Notes: generated by a model from the sequence alone, not told the origin. A DNA stretch of 64,000 bases from Sphingobium cloacae (GCF_002355855.1 NZ_AP017655.1:1-64000); one strand, 5' to 3'; positions 54,963 through 63,297 are shown, counted from the stretch's first letter. Made by a program: numbers and translations.

Positions 54963-56246
54963 ATGATCGATCGATCACATAATCTCTGGTGGGCGTCCGC
55001 CGGCCAGCGCTCTCCTGCTCCACCCCTGTCCGGCAACCAGCGTTGCGACGTTGCCGTGATCGGGGCGGGCATCATGGGCACCGCCACGGCGCAGGCCCTC
55101 GCCGCCGCCGGGGTCGACGTTGCGCTGGTCGAAGCGGACCGGATCGGGTCGGGCGCGTCGTCCACCCCGGGTGGCTTCGTCGTGCCGCATTTTAGCGTGG
55201 GTTCGCCCGCTGCCGTGATCGACCGGATCGGCGAGGTGGGCGAACGGCTCGTCCAGGCGACCGGTGCTTCCGCCGGCCATCTGTTCGACAAGGTCCGTCG
55301 TCTGGGCATCGATTGCGACGCCCGTCAGGGCGGCTGGTATCAGCCCGCCCACTCCGCTCGCGCGATGGCCGGGATCGAGCAGGTCGCCGCCCAGTGGCAG
55401 GATCGCGGCTTCCCCGTCAGCCTGCTGTCGGCGGAACAGACCGCCGAGCACACAGGCGTACAGGGCTACAAGGGCAGCTGGTTCGCGCCGTCCGGTGGTA
55501 CCATCCACCCGCTGACGTATTGCCGGGGCCTTGCCGATGCGGCCGTGGCGGCCGGCGCGCGGCTGTTCGAACAATCGCCCGTGCGCAGCATGACGCCGCA
55601 GGGCGGCCGCCATCTGCTGAATTTCGCCACCGGCGCGCTCAGCGCCGAGCGGGTGGTGGTGTGCACCAATGGCCTGTCGGCCGCGCTGGTGCCGGCCATG
55701 ACCCGGTCCATCATCCCGCTCAGCGTCTGGCAATGCGCGACCGCGCCGATCCCGGCCGACGAACGCCGCCATCTGTTCCAGAACGGCGAGGCGCTGTCCG
55801 ACACCCGCGAGCATCTGTTCACCTATCGCTTTGATCGCGACGGACGCCTGATCACCGGCGCGCTCGATGCCTTCGGCGTGTCGCCCCGGCGACAGTCCGA
55901 CAATATGGCGTGTCGGCTCAGGAAGATGCTGCGCCTGAAGCACCTGCCGCTGATGACGCACCGCTGGATTGGGACCAGTTCCGTTTCGGCCCCGCGCTAT
56001 CCCGCGACGCTGTTTTCCCGTGACGGCGTGCTGTCTGCTACCGCCTGCAACGCGCGCGGCATCGCACTGTCGACGGTCGTGGGTGATGCCCTCGCCAGCC
56101 ACCTGCTGACCGGCGAAACGCCCCCCATCCCGCTGCTGGAGGCGGGCGATACCCGTACCGCAGGCCTCCAGCGGAGGCTGCGCCGTTTCTATCCGCATAT
56201 GGGGCCGATCCTCGACTGGATCGACACCCGACGCGCCCCTGCCTGA
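54963..56246 (+). CDS. FAD-dependent amine/D-amino-acid oxidoreductase (DAO family)
   Basis: A 427-residue flavoprotein of the DadA/glycine-oxidase/sarcosine-oxidase type. The FAD-binding beta-alpha-beta motif is VAVIGAGIMGTATAQALAAAGVDVALVEADRIGSGAS, with GGFVVPHF after it. A second FAD contact occurs in LSAERVVVCTNGLSAAL, and GVLSATACNARGIALSTVVGDAL near the C-terminus is the typical DAO end. It lies 43 bp after the receptor. It probably oxidises an amine or amino acid to an imine, which fits the RidA gene downstream. Confidence 0.9.
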   Translation: MIDRSHNLWWASAGQRSPAPPLSGNQRCDVAVIGAGIMGTATAQALAAAGVDVALVEADRIGSGASSTPGGFVVPHFSVGSPAAVIDRIGEVGERLVQATGASAGHLFDKVRRLGIDCDARQGGWYQPAHSARAMAGIEQVAAQWQDRGFPVSLLSAEQTAEHTGVQGYKGSWFAPSGGTIHPLTYCRGLADAAVAAGARLFEQSPVRSMTPQGGRHLLNFATGALSAERVVVCTNGLSAALVPAMTRSIIPLSVWQCATAPIPADERRHLFQNGEALSDTREHLFTYRFDRDGRLITGALDAFGVSPRRQSDNMACRLRKMLRLKHLPLMTHRWIGTSSVSAPRYPATLFSRDGVLSATACNARGIALSTVVGDALASHLLTGETPPIPLLEAGDTRTAGLQRRLRRFYPHMGPILDWIDTRRAPA

Positions 56247-56257
56247 CGAGAGAGACC

Positions 56258-56629
56258 ATGCAAAGCGACAATCCCATCATCCGCTTCTTCACCTGGTGGA
56301 ACGGCGCAATGGCCGATCCGGACCAGTTGCTGGCGGAGGGCTTCGGGGCCCATTTCGCCCCTGACGCACAGTTGATCGTCAATGGCAATGTCCGCGCCAC
56401 CAGCCTGGCTGAAATGGCCGTGCACTATCGCGCGATCGCCGACCGGCTGGACCTGGTCGAGATGGTGCTGCCGGTGGAAGAAGAGTTCACCACCGACAGC
56501 CGCGCCTTCGTCCATTGCCGCACCCGCGCGGAACTGGACAACACGAAGAATGCCGAGGAAGCGATGGCCTATGCCGTCGTCGACGGCGACCGGATGCGCC
56601 TGCTGCGCGTCGTGTCACTCTCGGTCTGA
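56258..56629 (+). CDS. SnoaL/NTF2-like protein
   Basis: A 123-residue product, IIRFFTWWNGAMADPDQLLAEGFGAHFAPDAQLIVNGNV with later strand-rich parts, consistent with the cone-shaped NTF2-like fold found in SnoaL-type isomerases and cyclases. The assignment is by pattern only. It lies 11 bp after the oxidoreductase and 11 bp before the aminotransferase, so it is part of the operon. It could be an accessory isomerase or hydrolase of the pathway. Confidence 0.6.
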   Translation: MQSDNPIIRFFTWWNGAMADPDQLLAEGFGAHFAPDAQLIVNGNVRATSLAEMAVHYRAIADRLDLVEMVLPVEEEFTTDSRAFVHCRTRAELDNTKNAEEAMAYAVVDGDRMRLLRVVSLSV

Positions 56630-56640
56630 CGGAGGCATAG

Positions 56641-57810
56641 ATGGTCACGCTTGCCGATCGCATCACCCGCACCGCCAAGAAAAGCTATGGCATGTACGAA
56701 CAGGCCATGGCGCTGGAAGCCCAGGGCATCGATCTCATCCATCTGGAATTCGGGCGTCCGGTGCATGACACGCCTGCCCATATCAAGCGGGCCGCGTCCG
56801 ACGCGCTGTTCGCGGGGCATGTGCATTACAGCGACATGGCGGGTGAGCGCATCTTTCGCGACGCGCTGGCTGACAAGCTGCGCCGCTTCAACAAGCTGGA
56901 AGTGAGCCCGGACGAGATACTCGTCACCAACGGCCTGACCCAGGGATCGTTCGCCGCCTTCATGGCGCTGGTTAATCCGGGCGACGAAGTGATCCTGCTC
57001 GATCCCTATTATCCCCAGCATCTGGGCAAGATCGAGATGGCCGGCGGCACCATCGTCACCGTGCCGCTCGACGCACAGGCGGACTATGCGATCCGTGCCG
57101 ACTGGGTCGAGGCGGCGGTGACGCCGCGCACGCGGATGATCGTGCTGGTGAACCCGGCCAATCCGACCGGCCGGGTGTACAGCCTCGCCGAACTGGAAGC
57201 GCTGGCCGACGTCGCCATCCGCCATGACCTGTCGGTCGTGTCGGACGAAGTCTATGAATATATCACCTATGACGGCGCGGAGCATATCAGCATCGCCGCC
57301 CTGCCTGGCATGAAGGAGCGGACGATATCGCTGTTCGCCTTCACCAAGGCCTATGCCATGGACGGCTGGCGGCTGGGCTATGCGGTGGCGGATGCGGCGC
57401 TGATGCCCGGGCTGCTCAAGATCTCGACCAGCGCCGTTACCCACGTGAACGCCTTCATCCAATATGGTGGCCTGGCCGCCGTGGCGGGGCCGCAGGACGC
57501 GATGGAGGCGATGGTCGCCGACGACTGCGCGAAGCGCGACCGGCTGGTTCAGCGGCTAAACCAGATGCCGGGCGTGCGCTGTCCCGCGCCGCAGGGCACG
57601 ATCTACGCCTTCCCCGACATCAGCGGCACCGGCATATCGGCACAGGTTCTGGCCGAACGCATCCTGCGCGAGGCGCATGTCGTGGTGGAGGCCGGCAGCT
57701 TCTATGGCCCCGGTGGCGAGGGTCATCTGCGCCTGTGCTTCGGATCGGAAAGCGCCGAACGAGTCGACGAGGGCATGGACCGGCTTTCGCGTTTCTTCAA
57801 CGCGCTCTAA
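56641..57810 (+). CDS. PLP-dependent class I/II aminotransferase
   Basis: A 389-residue fold-type I aminotransferase. Motifs are VNPANPTGRVYS, VSDEVYEYITYDG and FAFTKAYAMDGWRLGY with the Schiff-base Lys, and HLRLCFGSES carries the substrate carboxylate-binding Arg. It resembles aspartate/aromatic-type aminotransferases. Its tight place in the operon between an NTF2-like gene and ridA suggests it handles the amino acid or keto acid of this pathway. The specific substrate is not readable. Confidence 0.92.
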   Translation: MVTLADRITRTAKKSYGMYEQAMALEAQGIDLIHLEFGRPVHDTPAHIKRAASDALFAGHVHYSDMAGERIFRDALADKLRRFNKLEVSPDEILVTNGLTQGSFAAFMALVNPGDEVILLDPYYPQHLGKIEMAGGTIVTVPLDAQADYAIRADWVEAAVTPRTRMIVLVNPANPTGRVYSLAELEALADVAIRHDLSVVSDEVYEYITYDGAEHISIAALPGMKERTISLFAFTKAYAMDGWRLGYAVADAALMPGLLKISTSAVTHVNAFIQYGGLAAVAGPQDAMEAMVADDCAKRDRLVQRLNQMPGVRCPAPQGTIYAFPDISGTGISAQVLAERILREAHVVVEAGSFYGPGGEGHLRLCFGSESAERVDEGMDRLSRFFNAL

Positions 57811-57839
57811 AACAGCCCCCCTTCGTAACGGAGACTGCA

Positions 57840-58223
57840 TTGACCGATCTCATCCGCCTGTCGTCCGGTTCCCGCTTCGAGGAACTGGCGGCCTATAGCC
57901 GGGCCGTCGTCGACGACCGCTATGTCCATCTGTCCGGCACGGTCGGCGGCGATCCGGCGACGGGCGTCATGCCGGAGGATGTCACGGAGCAGATGGACAA
58001 TATATTCCGCGTCGTCACCGACGTGCTCGACCGCTTCGGCATCGGGCTGGACGCCGTGGTGCGCACCCGCGTGTTCCTGACCGACATGGAGCATCTGATG
58101 CCGGTCGCGGCCGGTCTGCGGGCGCGCTTCGCCGATTGCCCGCCGGCCAACACGACCCTGCTCTGCGGCATTCCCGCGCTCGGTGCCAAGGTCGAGATCG
58201 AGATCACGGCGCGCGTGCCCTGA
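57840..58223 (+). CDS. RidA family enamine/imine deaminase
   Basis: A 127-residue protein starting at TTG 57840, supported by CGGAGA just upstream; no ATG is available. RidA hallmarks are YVHLSGTVGGDP near the N-terminus and VVRTRVFLTDMEHL, containing the conserved Arg; the C-terminal strand is AKVEIEITARVP. It would hydrolyse reactive enamines or imines produced by the flavin oxidoreductase or aminotransferase. It is the last gene of the rightward operon, before a strong terminator. Confidence 0.9.
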   Translation: MTDLIRLSSGSRFEELAAYSRAVVDDRYVHLSGTVGGDPATGVMPEDVTEQMDNIFRVVTDVLDRFGIGLDAVVRTRVFLTDMEHLMPVAAGLRARFADCPPANTTLLCGIPALGAKVEIEITARVP

Positions 58224-58230
58224 TCGGCTC

Positions 58231-58273
58231 CAAAAAAGGGAGCGGTGCCGCCACGGCGCCGCTCCCTTTTTGT
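58231..58273 (+). terminator. Rho-independent terminator of the rightward hyu-locus operon
   Basis: A stem of AAAAAGGGAGCGG paired with CCGCTCCCTTTTT, with a GC-rich loop and a run of five T, 8 bp after the ridA stop. It is nearly symmetric, so it could stop transcription from both sides. Confidence 0.88.
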
Positions 58274-58276
58274 GCC

Positions 58277-58575
58277 TCAGCCCTGCTCCGCCAGCCAGTT
58301 CGCGTAAGTCGGCCGCTCCAGCTGGAACAGATCGGTCGAGCACGCATACCAGCCCGCGCCATGCATGCGCGCCACAAGCTGCATCGCGAGCGTATCGACA
58401 TGCAGCGCGCGCAACGGCACACCCAGCTTGCAGGCGCCCCAGCCAGATCACGACCAAGCTGCGGCGGCTCGCGACCCAGCGCCAGACCTTCCTCGCCATG
58501 CAGGGTGAAGTCAGAGACCAGCGCAGAAATCAGGCACCAGAGGCCCTGCGGCAGACACAGGCTCGACATAACCAT
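58277..58575 (-). pseudogene. Frameshifted ORF of unknown function
   Basis: From ATG 58575 the frame reads MVMSSLCLPQGLWCLISALV and HGEEGLALGREPPQLGRDLAG. After a GGGGCGCC tract near 58434 the natural protein continues in another frame as ACKLGVPLRALHVDTLAMQL, then ARMHGAGWYACSTDLFQLER and NWLAEQG to a TGA at 58277. A single indel would rejoin the parts. Family not recognised. Confidence 0.5.
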
Positions 58576-58608
58576 AGCGGCATGTCAGCCGACCAATGAG
58601 CTTCCTGC

Positions 58609-59220
58609 CTGCTGGATCATAAAGGGCCGGTCGATACCGACCTCGCCGGTTTCATTCTGTGGGTCGATGGAGAAGTCGCCAAACTGAAAGGCGTTCCGCC
58701 TTCCCCTCCCGGCGATCCAAACACGCCTTATTTCCCTGACGACACCGATCTGGCGACCTTGCCTCAGGCCGCCTGGAAGCCGAGATGTCGCGCCTCGAAA
58801 AGCTCGTCAGCGCCGACAAGGAAACGCAGCGACAATATAGCACCCTGTCCACCCGCATCGCGACCGAAACCGCCGCGTGGCAGACGCTGACCGAGAAGCT
58901 CACCGACGCCAAGGGGGCACGCGAGCGTGCCGTAGCGCTTCAGACAGAACGCGAAGCTACCTACGGCCGCACCATCGATGCGCTGGTGGCCGAGCAACAG
59001 GTGCTCCAAGCCCTTTATCAGCCCCTCATGCACCGGCTCGCCACCGCCCCAGGAACCCTGAAGAAGCTTTCCTTCTCGGTCGCCCGTGTGGCCAATGTGG
59101 AGCAATGGGCTTCGGAAGCCGAAGATGGGCTGATCGACCTGAGGAAGGCAGGCGCCTTCAAGGGCAAGGGAACCTTGCTGCAAGAGGCCAATGAAACGCT
59201 AAAACGCGCCTGGGAGAACC
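58609..59220 (+). pseudogene. SMC/coiled-coil ATPase-like fragment with a frame change
   Basis: A frame from 58609 reads LLDHKGPVDTDLAGFILWVD and GDPNTPYFPDDTDLATLP. Near 58770 the sense passes to another frame with a long coiled coil, MSRLEKLVSADKETQRQYST, then TAAWQTLTEKLTDAKGARER. It is cut at about 59218, where an antiparallel integrase fragment starts. The composition suits the arm of an SMC-like ATPase such as those in AAA-type defence proteins. This is a guess; both ends are missing. Confidence 0.4.
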
Positions 59221-60000
59221 GCTTGACCGGATACCAGGCAAGGTTGCCATATTTATTCGGTTTCAGCATGGGGAACAGGCGTGCGGACGCGCCTTGCTGC
59301 TTCTGCCGGTCCACGAATTGAAGGAAACCGATCCGTATCAGTTCGGATTGGATGGGGACCCTTCTGCGGCTGGCCTGGGTCTTGAGGCTGTTTCCATCCT
59401 TCTCGTCGGTCATGGACATATACCAGACCCCCATCGGTGTCCGGGCAATATCATCGACGTGAAGCTGGCATATCTCATTGGGCCGGGCGCCGCTGAACAG
59501 CATCAACAGCGGTAGCCAGAAGCGCCAGTCGCGATACTTTCCGGCGTAGGGCTCCGCGGCGTCCGGCACGCAGGAGCGGTAAAAGCTGCTGCCCATGAAA
59601 AATTCGCGCAGTTGCTGGTCCGTCCATGGCCTGCGCTTCTGGGCAGCGGTTACGCCGTCCTTCCTCAGCGGCTTGACCTCTTCGGCGGGATTGGAGGTCA
59701 GATATTTCTTCCGCACCGCCACCTTCAGCATATCCCGCAGGATTTCGAGATAGTGCGCCTGTGTGGAGGAGGAGAGGCGGGACTTGTCGTCCTTCTTCGC
59801 CCGTTCGATCGCGGCATCGAGAGACAGGCCCGGATAGAGCTTGGTGCGATTCGACGGCATCTGCGCGAGCAGGCCCCGCACCCGCTGCACGACATCGTCG
59901 TCTATCGCATGGACCGGCATCTGTCCGTCGATCATCTCGCACAAGACGGTCACGTTCGCCTTGATCTTGTCCAGCCGCTTCGGGCTGTCGCGCAAGCTTG
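59218..60000 (-). pseudogene. Tyrosine recombinase/integrase, internal fragment
   Basis: The leftward frame carries the core-binding domain (LSLDAAIERAKKDDKSRLSS, TQAHYLEILRDMLKVAVRKKYLTSNPAEEVK) and the first catalytic Arg region (LPLLMLFSGARPNEICQLHVDD), then TKTQASRRRVPI-like LKTQASRRRVPIQSELI. It stops at LAWYPVKRF, before the HxxR and Tyr motifs. At its 5' end it joins an IS3 fragment near 60000. It is inactive. Confidence 0.8.
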
Positions 60001-60515
60001 ACGCTATCATCGCGATCAGAGGCAAGCCACTGATGATCGTCAGCGACAATGGTACGGAACTGACCAGCCTGGCCATCCTGCGCTGGACACAGGAGCGGCG
60101 GATCGAGTGGCATTACATCGCACCGGGCAAGCCGCAGCAGAACGGCTTCGTCGAGAGCTTTAACGACCGCCTACGAGACGAATGCCTGAACGAAATGCTG
60201 TTTGCATCACTCTCCCACGCCCGCGCTGTGCTGCGAGCCTGGCACTACGACTACAACCATGTGCGGCCGCATATGGTGGCTGCCGCCGCGTCGAATGACG
60301 GGGCGGCGATCGAAGCCTTGCCGGGCGCCCGGCTTTTCCGGGTCTGGGTCAACGATCAGCCGCGCCTTGAAATCCGGGGTTATCCCTTCGACCGGCTCGA
60401 CTGGCTGAAGTCCCTGGGCTGCTTCACCGAGATCATCACCTATCGTACCCGACTGTTCGTTCCACTGGGCCAGGCAGAGGAGATTCTAGCGGCCATCGAA
60501 CCGGTTGGCGGGTGA
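59994..60515 (+). pseudogene. IS3-family OrfB fragment fused in frame to an unknown C-terminus
   Basis: The first ~95 codons encode an IS3 OrfB catalytic segment: [22 protein letters not shown] with the second Asp, [20 protein letters not shown] with the catalytic Glu, and [11 protein letters not shown]. After VRPH the transposase homology ends, and the frame continues for about 75 codons with different protein-like sequence ([40 protein letters not shown]). No IS ends are visible. It is a recombination joint between two broken genes. Confidence 0.7.
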
Positions 60516-60641
60516 GGCTCTATCAGCTAGCGCGGCTTTTTTTGGATGATTCCGCTGCCAATTCCTGGGGGAGCTGGAAATCATTGCGTAAACAGCTATA
60601 TTGAACTAAACCAATAAAACTTAGTCTATGGAAGCAGGCAG

Positions 60642-60887
60642 ATGGAAACGGTGAATATCCACGAAGCGAAAACGCATCTCTCGCGCCTGATCGAGCGCGC
60701 GGCCCGCGGTGAGCCGTTTATCATCGCCAAGGCCGGCAAGCCGATGGTCAAGGTTTCGCCAATCGATGCACCGGCCCGTGACGAGGTGCGGCGTATTGGT
60801 TTCATGGCGGGGCAGATCAAAGTGCCTTCCGATTTCGACCGCATGGGCTCGACCGAGATCGAGCAGATCTTTAGCGGTCACGAATGA
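60642..60887 (+). CDS. vapB: Phd/YefM-type antitoxin (VapB role)
   Basis: An 81-residue antitoxin. The N-terminal DNA-binding fold METVNIHEAKTHLSRLIERAARGEPFIIAKAGKPMVKV is typical of Phd/YefM. The C-terminal tail (VPSDFDRMGSTEIEQIFSGHE) is the toxin-binding part. It overlaps the toxin start by 4 bp. The 126 bp upstream contain the promoter and presumably the autoregulatory operator. Confidence 0.93.
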   Translation: METVNIHEAKTHLSRLIERAARGEPFIIAKAGKPMVKVSPIDAPARDEVRRIGFMAGQIKVPSDFDRMGSTEIEQIFSGHE

Positions 60888-61270
60888 AGCTGCTTCTCGA
60901 CACGCATCTCCTGTTATGGGCGGCGGACGATTCCAGGCGCCTGTCCAAGGCCGCCAGAGGCCTGATAGCAGATACAGGAAATAGCTTGATGTTCAGCGCC
61001 GCCAGCCTTTGGGAGATCACGATCAAGCGAGGACTGGGCCGGGAGGATTTCGAGGTGGACCCCCATATTTTCCGCCGCGCCTTGCTGGATAATGGCTATG
61101 ATGAACTGGCAATCACCAGCGAGCATGCGGTTGCGGTCGATGGCCTGCCGGAGATTCACAGGGATCCTTTCGATCGGATTCTTGTCGCGCAAGCCACAGC
61201 CGAAGGCATCACGCTTTTGACCTCGGATGCGACTGTCGCCCAATATCCGGGGCCGGTTCGAAAAGTCTGA
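60884..61270 (+). CDS. vapC: PIN-domain ribonuclease toxin VapC
   Basis: A 128-residue PIN protein. The acidic active-site residues are in LLLDTHLLLWAADD (first Asp), ASLWEITIKRGLG (Glu), DPFDRILVAQA (Asp) and LLTSDATVAQY (Asp). It is coupled to its antitoxin by ATGA. Motifs and length are complete, so the system is probably active. Confidence 0.94.
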   Translation: MKLLLDTHLLLWAADDSRRLSKAARGLIADTGNSLMFSAASLWEITIKRGLGREDFEVDPHIFRRALLDNGYDELAITSEHAVAVDGLPEIHRDPFDRILVAQATAEGITLLTSDATVAQYPGPVRKV

Positions 61271-61361
61271 TGCTGTTCAGGCCGATGATGGACAGCCAGA
61301 GAGGACCTCGACGCCGTCCATATAAATCTTCGTCGGCCCTCGGTGTGAGCCTATAAGCCAT
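61271..61361 (-). pseudogene. parE: ParE toxin remnant
   Basis: An ATG at 61361, overlapping the parD stop, encodes MAYRLTPRADED, the usual ParE opening. The frame then breaks; a neighbouring frame reads KIYMDGVEVLSG before a stop, and the region ends against vapC. Only about a quarter of a ParE remains, so the toxin is dead. Confidence 0.6.
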
Positions 61362-61602
61362 GATCTGTATCTGCGCGGCACCGGGCTTCCTTTATGACAT
61401 CGTCCATGGAACGGGAACTGACGCCTGAGGCAAGCGCCTTATCGACCATGTTCTGCATCGTGACGATCTTCTCCCGGCGCTCCTGATCCCGCCGGATCAG
61501 ATCGCGGACATAATCTTTGGCATTGTTATACCGCCCGGTTGCAGCCTGACCCTCGACCCATTGCTTCATCGCGTCAGGAAGAGAAACATTCATCGTTGCC
61601 AT
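61351..61602 (-). CDS. parD: ParD-type antitoxin without a functional partner
   Basis: An 83-residue protein from ATG 61602. The ribbon-helix-helix domain is TMNVSLPDAMKQWVEGQAATGRYNNAKDYVRDLIRRDQ. The toxin-binding C-terminus ends CRADTDHGL. It is intact although parE is reduced to a stub. An orphan antitoxin could cross-neutralise a related ParE elsewhere. Confidence 0.88.
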   Translation of the reverse strand: MATMNVSLPDAMKQWVEGQAATGRYNNAKDYVRDLIRRDQERREKIVTMQNMVDKALASGVSSRSMDDVIKEARCRADTDHGL

Positions 61603-61656
61603 GGAGAACACCTCTTGGCGGCTTTCATGCCATTTTTGGCGAGGATTGTTAAACTA

Positions 61657-62794
61657 GTGCACTGACTCAGTCGGTTGGTACAGGCAGCCGCCTGAGTTTG
61701 GCGAGAATGGTCTCGGCCGGCTTGGTCCAGACGAAGGGCTTAGGGTCGGCGTTCTGCTTTCGGATGTAAGCGCTAATGGTGTCCTGGAGGTCGACGACGG
61801 AGGTGAAGACGCCGCGCCGGATGACCCTTCGGGTGAGCGCCGAGAAGAAGTTCTCGACGGCGTTGAGCCATGAGCCCGAGGTCGGGGTGAAATGGAACAC
61901 CCAGCGTGGATGATCGGCGAGCCACTCCAGGACCTTCGGATGCTTGTGGGTGGCGTAGTTGTCGAGGACGGCGTGGATCACCTTGCCGGCAGGAACGGCG
62001 CGCTCGACGGCGTTGAGGAACTTGATGAACTCCTGGTGCCTGTGCTTGGGCATGCAGCGACCGACGACTGTGCCGTGGAGGACGTCGAGCGCGGCGAACA
62101 GGGTGGTCGTGCCATTGCGTTTGTAGTCGTGCGTCATTGTTCCGCATTTGCCCGGCTTCAACGGCAGACCGGGTTGGGTTCGGTCGAGGGCCTGGATCTG
62201 GCTCTTCTCGTCGATCGAGATGACGACGGCGTGAGCCGGCGGGGCCATGTAGAGACCGACGATGTCTTCGACCTTGGCGGCGAAGGCGGGGTCGCTCGAT
62301 CTCTTGAAGGTTCGCAGACGGTGGGGTTGGAGGTGATGGACCTGCCAGATGCGCTGGACGGTTCGGAGCGAGACGCCGAAGGCTTTGGCCATTGCGCGGC
62401 CGGTCCAATGGGTCACGGCACCGGGCGGTTCGGAGCAGGTCAACGCAACGATCCGTGCGACGACGGGCGCGGCGATCGGCGCCGTACCGGGCTTGCGCGT
62501 CTTGTCGCGGAGAAGACCATCGACGCCTTCCTCAGCGAAGCGCTGTTGCCAGCGCCAGACCGCAGGTCGGCTGACGCCGGCGCGGCGGGCCACTTCGAGC
62601 ACCGGCAAGCGGTCGCTGGAGAGCAGCACGATCCTGGCGCGCAGCACATGCTTGAGCGGGCAGTTGCGGTCGCCGACGATTTGTTCAAGCCGAGCACGGT
62701 CGGCGGCGTTCAAGAGGATGTTGACGGTCTGGGCCATGACGGGAGAGTCGCATGTCCTAGACGATTTGTGAATCTCCCGTCTGCGTCATTGCAC
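61657..62794 (-). mobile_element. IS630-family element with TA target duplication
   Basis: A 1138-bp element. Left end: GTGCACTGACTCAGTCGG. Right end read inward: GTGCAATGACGCAGACGG. It is flanked by TA (61655-61656 and 62795-62796), as expected for IS630. It interrupts a small secreted-protein gene on its right. Confidence 0.9.
61667..62737 (-). CDS. IS630-family transposase
   Basis: A 356-residue single-frame transposase. The HTH part is PVLEVARRAGVSRPAVWRWQQRFAEEGVDGL. The DDE core has VVISIDEKSQIQALDRTQPG (first Asp), HAVLDNYATHKHPKVLEWL (second Asp) and SGSWLNAVENFFSALTRR (Glu). It looks intact. Confidence 0.95.
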   Translation of the reverse strand: MAQTVNILLNAADRARLEQIVGDRNCPLKHVLRARIVLLSSDRLPVLEVARRAGVSRPAVWRWQQRFAEEGVDGLLRDKTRKPGTAPIAAPVVARIVALTCSEPPGAVTHWTGRAMAKAFGVSLRTVQRIWQVHHLQPHRLRTFKRSSDPAFAAKVEDIVGLYMAPPAHAVVISIDEKSQIQALDRTQPGLPLKPGKCGTMTHDYKRNGTTTLFAALDVLHGTVVGRCMPKHRHQEFIKFLNAVERAVPAGKVIHAVLDNYATHKHPKVLEWLADHPRWVFHFTPTSGSWLNAVENFFSALTRRVIRRGVFTSVVDLQDTISAYIRKQNADPKPFVWTKPAETILAKLRRLPVPTD

Positions 62795-62923
62795 TAGCGT
62801 CCTCGCTCCACGCCGCCGCGTCGACGCAACTCGTTTCCGATCGGCATGGGCGATTGACGGAAGCGCGACGCTTGCGCCCAGCATCAGTATGGCCAGGACC
62901 GAGGCCCGGAAACCATGCGTCAT
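62795..62923 (-). pseudogene. Small secreted protein gene interrupted by an IS630-family element
   Basis: ATG 62923, overlapping the preceding stop by 4 bp, encodes MTHGFRASVLAILMLGASVA with cleavage likely after SIAHA. The frame DRKRVASTRRRGARTL runs into the IS right end, where it stops. The rest of the gene is not visible on the far side of the element, which carries other sequence. The function is unknown; its coupling to a PepSY gene suggests an iron-uptake accessory. Confidence 0.55.
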
Positions 62924-63297
62924 TCCGGCTGCGGCGTCTCGGCGGCTTTCTTGCGGGCACGGCGGATGTGCGCAGCCTTGGCGGGTTTGACGGCTTCCGG
63001 GCTTGGTCTGGCTACCGACGCTTTCGTTTCCGGTTTGTGGCCCAGGCCAATCGTCTTGGCCAAAGTGCTGCGCTGCTCGGTATAGCTGGGTGCGACCATC
63101 GGATAGGCGCCAGCGGCGTCCAATGCCCGATTGGAAATAGGAGCGGCCCGCAGTTCGGGCCGCATCCATTGGTTGATTTCCTGTCGGAAGAATATGGCTG
63201 TACCGAACAGGACTATCAGGAACAGCAACCACCCGGGCAGGAGACCCGCCCAGGTGTGAAGCTGCGCCATGGATTGCCGAAACCCCGGCCTTTTCAT
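62920..63297 (-). pseudogene. PepSY-associated protein, shortened
   Basis: Starts MKRPGFRQSMAQLHTWAGLLPGWLLFLIVLFGTAIFF, closely resembling the intact homologue at 33733-35364. It keeps the first helix and RQEINQWMRPELRAAPISNRALDAAGAY. The following 75 residues (VAPSYTEQRSTLAKTIGLGH to ARKKAAETPQPE) do not match the family and end at 125 residues instead of about 500. An internal deletion that joined the gene to another reading frame is likely. Confidence 0.6.
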
